Shown here: one piece after another, positions 1 through 5,161 of the stretch
Layout: every line of letters starts with the position of its first letter
Numbering within the stretch: position 1 is the stretch's first letter
Source of the DNA: Candidatus Delongbacteria bacterium
GTDB lineage: Bacteria; Delongbacteria; UBA4055
DNA: 7,456 nt
Reading direction: 5' to 3'
NCBI GenBank assembly: GCA_016938535.1
Contig: JAFGUL010000037.1
Coordinates: 1 to 7,456, forward strand
Notes under the pieces: generated by a model
Seen by the model: the letters and a program-made list of their open reading frames with translations, nothing else
The model's database searches: none
What the model was told of the DNA's origin: nothing
Program-made: the position numbers and the translations under genes

Positions 1-1
1 A

Positions 2-1012
2 ACGATAGTTGACGGCGGACTTTCATGGACATATTCTCCTCAGGACCCTTCGCAGTCCCCTCCGTTCGGTTCTGTAAGCGAGATACTGAAAAATACTCAA
101 ACAGAATTCTGGCATATAATTTTAAGTGAACCTGAAGAATTTGACCCTATAAATGAAACTGAGTTCATGAGGCTGAGCAGCATTACAGCGGCAGAAGAAG
201 ATTCGTCTCTGGGAATGAGTGCGTCCACAGTAACAGATTCCGGAAGGATAACACCGGGAACAGGCACTGACGGTCCCAGGGTCATAAATTTTGCGCCTTT
301 ATTGAATCTGGAGCTTCTTCCGGTTAACGATCTAGTAAAAGATCTTCTGAAAATTTGTGAAAATAAATTCAGTACTCCTGTTGAGATAGAGTTCGCGATC
401 ACTGTTTCAGGTGAAGGATATAATGCCGAAGGCAGGTTCGGGCTTCTCCAGGTCAGACCTATGGTCGTTTCTGATGCAAAGATCGAGATATCTGAAAATG
501 AGTCAGGCGATCCTGATAACATCGTGACTACAGAGTACGCTCTAGGGAACGGAATGTCGGACGAAATAACTGATATTTTATATGTAAAACCCGACAGGTT
601 TGATGCCAGGAATACTAAAAAGATAGCCTCAGAGATAGGCAAATTCAATTCGATGCTGACGGAGATGAACAGGAAATACATACTCATCGGCTTCGGAAGG
701 TGGGGAAGTTCCGATCACTGGCTGGGTATACCTGTAGACTGGGGGCAGATATCAAATGTACATACTATTATTGAGTCCGGACTGCCTAATATGAACGTTG
801 AACTGAGCCAGGGGTCTCATTTTTTCCATAATATGACCAGCTTTGGAGTCAACTATCTTTCAGTACCTTGCTACTACGAGCGTGAGATCAACTGGGAAAA
901 ATTAAATAAAATGAAGCTCATAAAAGAAAGCGAAAATGTGGCATGGGTCAGATCATCCGGACCTGTTTTGATCAAAGTCGACGGAAGAACAGGAAAGGGT
1001 ATAATAAAATAA
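2..1012 (+). CDS. PEP/pyruvate-binding (PPDK N-terminal, ATP-grasp) family protein, C-terminal part only
   Basis: The frame is open from base 2 to the TAA at 1010-1012 (336 residues), so the 5' end lies outside the window. The ATG at 167 is an internal Met, because residues before it align with the family. The fragment opens with TIVDGG, matching the second half of the GLGKTIVD loop in the gene at 5162. It continues to the end of the ATP-grasp fold: PVEIEF (Glu at about residue 130) and LLQVRP (150-153), equivalent to the DIEW...LQARP signature of PEP synthase and PPDK. An uncharacterised domain follows with GFGRWGSS (about 230-237), SQGSHFF (about 269-275) and a VDGRTGKGII tail. No phosphohistidine swivel domain or TIM barrel follows, unlike true PEP synthase. 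By alignment with the 5162 gene about 650 residues are missing, giving a full length near 990. The substrate is unknown. It is probably co-transcribed with the next gene, 16 bases downstream. Confidence 0.85.
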   Translation, partial: TIVDGGLSWTYSPQDPSQSPPFGSVSEILKNTQTEFWHIILSEPEEFDPINETEFMRLSSITAAEEDSSLGMSASTVTDSGRITPGTGTDGPRVINFAPLLNLELLPVNDLVKDLLKICENKFSTPVEIEFAITVSGEGYNAEGRFGLLQVRPMVVSDAKIEISENESGDPDNIVTTEYALGNGMSDEITDILYVKPDRFDARNTKKIASEIGKFNSMLTEMNRKYILIGFGRWGSSDHWLGIPVDWGQISNVHTIIESGLPNMNVELSQGSHFFHNMTSFGVNYLSVPCYYEREINWEKLNKMKLIKESENVAWVRSSGPVLIKVDGRTGKGIIK

Positions 1013-1028
1013 ACTGTCAGAGAAAATA

Positions 1029-4000
1029 ATGGGTAACAAGGAATCACTCGGAAAATTGATAAAGGATCTTCGCGAAAGGGCGAAAGAAATAAAGTGCATT
1101 TATCAGGTGCAGGAACTCCTCAACGATCAGAGTCTGAGTCTGGAAGATGTATGTATGAGGATAATAAAGATACTTCCGCTGGGTTTTCAATATCCCGACG
1201 TATGTACTTCTCAAATCATTCTGTCAGGGAAGAAATATTATGACAGGAGTTTTCCTGAAACTGAATGGGAATTATCATCGACGATCAGATCACGGGATGA
1301 AAAGATCGGTTCTATTGTCGTTTATTATACTGAAGAAAGACCTTTGGAAGATGAAGGCCCTTTTTTAAAAGACGAAAGGAAGCTTCTTGATTCTATAGCT
1401 GACCAGTTCGCGATGTATCTTCTTCACATACAGCTTAAATCTGTTTTTGAAGAAGGTCAGATCAGAATAAAAGAGAAAAAAAGCGAATGGTGGGTCATAC
1501 TTGATCTGCTTAAAAGGACCGATCCGAGGCTTCTTGTAAATATTGCCCAGAAAATGCTTAACTATCTATGCCTGAGCGGAATAACTGAAGCCGAGAAATA
1601 CCTTGAGGAATTCAATCCTGCTTTCAAAAAGAAGACAGAGCTGTTCAAAGAAAGCAATTTTCCTCTGGCCGTCGGCGAAACGATCGATGTGATAGACAAG
1701 AGCAGCCATGTTTTCGATATAGCTTCAAGACATATAAGCGAACAGGAGATACTGGAGAGTATACAGAAATGGATCAAGGAAGACCGCTCCGGTTTCATGG
1801 TAAATATTCTCGAGAACACCAGTTCATCTCTATCAGATATATCGAACGCGATCGAACGATATCATCATCTTTCGGGACAGGGTCTTGAACTTTCAAAGCC
1901 CAGAGCAAAAAGCTTCAGGGTGGCTCTTACCAGAAGGATCCTGACAGATCAGCCCTCATTTATAAGCATAGCTAAAGAACATGTCAGAGTAGATGATTTC
2001 AACGGTCTTATGAAGAACATAATCCATCCGTTGAAAAGCCACGGAAAGATAGGCGGAAAAAGCAGCGGGTTATTTCTGGCGGAACATATACTCGCGAACT
2101 CGGTCGAGGACGAAGATCTGAGATCAAGAGTAAGATTTCCAAGATCATGGTACATTACTTCAGACGGGCTTCTGGAGTTCATGAATTACAACAGTCTGCA
2201 GGATATAGTTGAGCAGAAATACAAGGAAATAAGCCAGATCAGGCAGGAATATCCTTATATCATTCAGGTTTTTAAGAATTCAGCATTCCCGCCGGACATG
2301 ATAAAAGGTCTGACACTCGCACTTGACGACCTTGGAGAAAATCCGCTGATAGTAAGGAGCTCAAGTCTGCTGGAAGACAGATTCGGTACAAGCTTTGCGG
2401 GTAAATACAAAAGTCTTTTCATCACGAATACGGGAACAAGGGAAGAAAGGCTTCAGCAGCTAACCGGAGCGATAGCGGAGATCTACGCATCGACTTTCGG
2501 CCCGGACCCCATTGAGTACAGAGAGGAGCATATGCTTCTCGACTATCTTGAGGAAATGGGTATAATAATACAGGAAGTGGTAGGTAACAGGATAGGTCAC
2601 TATTTTATGCCGTCTTTTGCAGGGGTCGCTTTCGGAAAGAACGAATACAGATGGTCATCAAGACTGGAAAGGAACGACGGTCTTGTCAGAATGGTGCCGG
2701 GTCTGGGAACTCGGGCTGTTGACAGGATTTCTGATGATTATCCGGTAATGATATCTCCGGGGAAACCCGATATAATGGTAAATTCTTCCACCGAAGAAAA
2801 GATAAGGTACGCACCGAGATGTGCGGATGTAATAAATCTGAAAAAGTCGAATTTTGAAACAGTTGAGCTGAAAGAAGTATATGAAAAATACGGAAACAAA
2901 TATCCTATGCTCCAGTACATCGTTTCAGAAGTGGATGACAAGTATTTGAGGATCCCGAAGGCAATAGGGCACGATTATTCGGAAAAGTTCCATATTGTGA
3001 CTTTCGAAGGTCTCATCTCCAAATCCAAAGTCGTTTCAGATATAAAAAAGCTGCTCGACATTTTCAGGGAAAAATACGGGACCGCCGTCGATCTGGAATT
3101 CGCTCATGACGGAAACAATCTTTATATTCTGCAGTGCAGACCTCAGAGCTTTTCTGAAGAGAATCTGCCCGGTGAGCTGCCTGTGAGCACACCGAAAAAA
3201 GATATTCTTTTCTCGACAGACAAACACATCTCCAACGGTTATGTCACAGATATTACCCACATAGTATATGTTGATCCCGATGAATATTCGAAAGTACCTT
3301 CATACAATGATCTTCTAAAAGTCGGCACGATCGTAGGAAGGCTGAACAAGATTTTGCCTAAAAGACAGTTCATTCTGATGGGTCCGGGAAGATGGGGGAG
3401 CAGAGGCGATATTAAACTTGGTGTTAATGTCACTTATTCGGATATTAATAATTCTGCCGCGATTATAGAAATAGCCAAGAAAAAAGACCAGTATATACCG
3501 GAGCTGTCTTTCGGAACCCATTTTTTTCAGGACCTGGTCGAGGCTAATATTAAATATATTCCGCTGTATCCGGATGACAGGGAGTCGTTCTTCAACGAGA
3601 AGTTCATAAACAGATCAAAAAATCATCTGCCTGACGTTCTCCCTGAGTTCTCGGATATAGAGAAAGTAGTCAGGATCATTGACATTGCGGAGGCTACGGA
3701 CGGCAGGAACATTCAGATATTTATGAATGCTGACGAGCAGAAGGCGATGGCTGTTTTCAGTGATCCGCTTGGAAGGATTTCACTGAAAAGGAAAAATTCT
3801 GCTCATGAATTTAAAAAGAACAGGACAGACCTGCATTGGAAGTGGAGGTTCAATTATGCACAGGAAATAGCAATGTCGCTCGATCCTGAGAGGTTCGGTG
3901 TAAAAGCGTTCTATCTTTTCGGCAGCGTCAAGAACGCAACTGCCGGTGCCATGAGCGATATTGATATAATCCTGCATTTCACGGGCGATGAAGGGCAGAA

Positions 4001-4205
4001 GAGAGATCTTGAAAACTGGCTTGAAGGCTGGGATCAGTGCCTCACTAGAGTAAATTATTTTAATACAGGTCATAAAGTCGATAAACTGCTGGATGTTCAT
4101 TATATAAGTGACACGGATATAAAAAATAAAACTTCTTATGCCATAAAGATAGGAGCTCTGACAGATCCCGCAAGACAGCTACAGATGAAGCCTGTCAGAA
4201 AATGA
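1029..4205 (+). CDS. GAF / PEP-pyruvate-binding ATP-grasp / nucleotidyltransferase multidomain protein
   Basis: Complete 1058-residue protein. Residues 1-145 resemble the GAF-type sensor of histidine kinases (FQYPDVC, IGSIVVYY, DEGPFLKDERKLLD). Residues 146-335 form a helical region. Residues 335-710 are a PPDK N-terminal ATP-grasp module: glycine loop IGGKSSG (341-347, Lys344), VRSSSLLEDRFGTSFAG (442-458), IIQEVVG (513-519), GLGTRAVD (558-565), DLEF (Glu690) and LQCRP (701-705). Residues 735-912 are the domain shared with the preceding gene, with GPGRWGS (785-791) and FGTHFF (828-833, His831). Residues 935-1050 are a minimal nucleotidyltransferase: FGS (964-966), ten residues, then DID (977-979), with Asp1022 a possible third carboxylate. 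There is no PEP-utilising swivel His motif and no TIM barrel. No signal peptide or membrane segment is seen, so it is probably cytoplasmic. The ATG at 1029 has only a weak A-rich site upstream (AGAGAAAA). Function is inferred as an ATP-using signalling enzyme; the reaction is unknown. Confidence 0.92.
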   Translation: MGNKESLGKLIKDLRERAKEIKCIYQVQELLNDQSLSLEDVCMRIIKILPLGFQYPDVCTSQIILSGKKYYDRSFPETEWELSSTIRSRDEKIGSIVVYYTEERPLEDEGPFLKDERKLLDSIADQFAMYLLHIQLKSVFEEGQIRIKEKKSEWWVILDLLKRTDPRLLVNIAQKMLNYLCLSGITEAEKYLEEFNPAFKKKTELFKESNFPLAVGETIDVIDKSSHVFDIASRHISEQEILESIQKWIKEDRSGFMVNILENTSSSLSDISNAIERYHHLSGQGLELSKPRAKSFRVALTRRILTDQPSFISIAKEHVRVDDFNGLMKNIIHPLKSHGKIGGKSSGLFLAEHILANSVEDEDLRSRVRFPRSWYITSDGLLEFMNYNSLQDIVEQKYKEISQIRQEYPYIIQVFKNSAFPPDMIKGLTLALDDLGENPLIVRSSSLLEDRFGTSFAGKYKSLFITNTGTREERLQQLTGAIAEIYASTFGPDPIEYREEHMLLDYLEEMGIIIQEVVGNRIGHYFMPSFAGVAFGKNEYRWSSRLERNDGLVRMVPGLGTRAVDRISDDYPVMISPGKPDIMVNSSTEEKIRYAPRCADVINLKKSNFETVELKEVYEKYGNKYPMLQYIVSEVDDKYLRIPKAIGHDYSEKFHIVTFEGLISKSKVVSDIKKLLDIFREKYGTAVDLEFAHDGNNLYILQCRPQSFSEENLPGELPVSTPKKDILFSTDKHISNGYVTDITHIVYVDPDEYSKVPSYNDLLKVGTIVGRLNKILPKRQFILMGPGRWGSRGDIKLGVNVTYSDINNSAAIIEIAKKKDQYIPELSFGTHFFQDLVEANIKYIPLYPDDRESFFNEKFINRSKNHLPDVLPEFSDIEKVVRIIDIAEATDGRNIQIFMNADEQKAMAVFSDPLGRISLKRKNSAHEFKKNRTDLHWKWRFNYAQEIAMSLDPERFGVKAFYLFGSVKNATAGAMSDIDIILHFTGDEGQKRDLENWLEGWDQCLTRVNYFNTGHKVDKLLDVHYISDTDIKNKTSYAIKIGALTDPARQLQMKPVRK

Positions 4206-5067
4206 TCCTTTCGGCACCCTCTGGATCATCGAGGTCGAACAGCACCATAGCGAGTTCCTTTCCGTCATGAGCAGCAGAGAACATTTCCGTGATTCCTATC
4301 CTGTCTTTCCATTGTCCCGTCAGCCTCGGGGATTCATGAATATGTCCGTGAAGTGTAAGGTGAGGCTGTCTTTCTTCAATAAATTCTCTGATGGCAATAC
4401 TTCCCACATTTACATCAAGCGGTACGGAATCAAAGTACCTTCCGTCAAGATCAGCCCTGTCAAGATTTGTTTTGTAAGGCGGCGAGTGGAAGAGAACAAC
4501 TGAATCTGAGATATTTTCTTTGCCGAACAGTAAATCCAGATCTTTTCTTATCGTTGAGTACTTAACAAGATTAGGCTCAATGTCATAGGATCTTCTTCCT
4601 TCCTCCGGCGATATGCATCCCGGGTCTGTAAATCTCGACACATCATATTTCTCCCAGTCCTTCAGCAGAAAAGGGGTTGGCGGAATGAAAGAATATCCGA
4701 ATATTTTCCTGCCGTTAAAATCATATCTCCTGTTGTGCATATATTCCCAGAGACCTTCTTTCTGAGCGTCAAGTATATCTTCTTCGAAAACCTTTCCGTC
4801 ATCATTTCCGAGTATAAGGAAAATTTTAGGGTAGTTTTCTTTAAGTTTTTTCTTCATCGACCTGAATCCCTTCAGTATTACATTGTTGTAAAAATATTCC
4901 GGGTTCTCATGCCTGTATGTTGACGGCAGTATGTCTCCGCCGATAAAAACCGCCTCGGGTTCAGCAGACGTTATCTCTCCGAACAATTTATTGTACCGGG
5001 ATTTACTTCCGTGCAGATCGCTAACAAATACTGATCTTATCATGGTCGAAAAATAATTGATTTTCAT
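4195..5067 (-). CDS. Calcineurin-like metallophosphoesterase
   Basis: A 290-residue, probably cytoplasmic, metal-dependent phosphoesterase. The family's metal-binding motifs appear in order: SDLHG (Asp17, His19), GGD (43-45), GNDD (87-90), LFHSPP (His194) and HGHIH (240-244). The second block reads GND where many members have GNH, so the proton-donor His is absent; this is known in some branches of the superfamily. PPTPF followed by KDWEKYD resembles an Icc-related group of predicted phosphoesterases. The C terminus is a short strand typical of the fold's end (MVLFDLDD). Two starts are possible: ATG at 5067, or the internal ATG at 5043 (Met9, MIRSVFVSDLHG), which sits at the usual distance before the first motif. 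Neither has a clear Shine-Dalgarno. The stop overlaps the end of the opposite-strand gene by 11 bases. The natural substrate cannot be told from sequence. Confidence 0.9.
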   Translation of the reverse strand: MKINYFSTMIRSVFVSDLHGSKSRYNKLFGEITSAEPEAVFIGGDILPSTYRHENPEYFYNNVILKGFRSMKKKLKENYPKIFLILGNDDGKVFEEDILDAQKEGLWEYMHNRRYDFNGRKIFGYSFIPPTPFLLKDWEKYDVSRFTDPGCISPEEGRRSYDIEPNLVKYSTIRKDLDLLFGKENISDSVVLFHSPPYKTNLDRADLDGRYFDSVPLDVNVGSIAIREFIEERQPHLTLHGHIHESPRLTGQWKDRIGITEMFSAAHDGKELAMVLFDLDDPEGAERIIF

Positions 5068-5161
5068 GATTTATGCAATTGAAGAAACTAACAAATCATT
5101 TATAAAGTTCTTGATTTCCTGCAGTTTTATGATTAAATAGTAAAAAAAACGGGGAAAGCCT
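5068..5161. promoter_or_regulatory. Divergent intergenic region, probable site of two promoters
   Basis: This 94-base AT-rich gap separates the leftward phosphoesterase from the rightward PEP-binding gene and is the only non-coding stretch of any size. It must hold the start signals for both unless transcription enters from elsewhere. A weak rightward candidate is TTGATT (5111-5116), 17 bases, then TAAATA (5134-5139). A better -10-like hexamer, TATGAT (5128-5133), has no matching -35. Nothing convincing is seen on the minus strand, and no Bacteroidota-type -33/-7 pair is obvious. The promoter assignment is inferred mainly from gene orientation. Confidence 0.35.
5151..5158 (+). promoter_or_regulatory. 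Ribosome binding site supporting the GTG start at 5162
   Basis: The purine run GGGGAAAG lies just upstream of GTG 5162, with GGGGA ending six bases before it. An in-frame TAA at 5141-5143 rules out any start further upstream. The next in-frame candidate, ATG at 5192, has no comparable purine-rich site. This favours GTG as the start codon. Confidence 0.5.

Noticed and set aside
167..1012. ATG at 167 as the true start of a 281-residue protein
   Set aside because: The frame is open back to base 2, and the residues before Met56 align with the ATP-grasp region of the gene at 5162. The gene therefore begins upstream of the window.
3780..4100. Minus-strand open frame of 106 codons opposite the nucleotidyltransferase domain
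   Set aside because: The plus-strand frame carries the conserved FGS-x10-DID motif; the minus-strand translation shows no family features.
1029..4205. Classical PEP synthase (ppsA) or PPDK (ppdK)
   Set aside because: Only the N-terminal nucleotide-binding module is recognisable. The phosphohistidine motif and the C-terminal PEP/pyruvate barrel are not seen, so no gene symbol is assigned.
4202..4229. Inverted repeat ATGATCC...GGATCAT (arms 7 bases, loop 14) at the convergent gene ends, as a bidirectional terminator
   Set aside because: The arms are short, the loop is long, no T-run follows, and it lies within the coding end of the phosphoesterase. It is probably chance.
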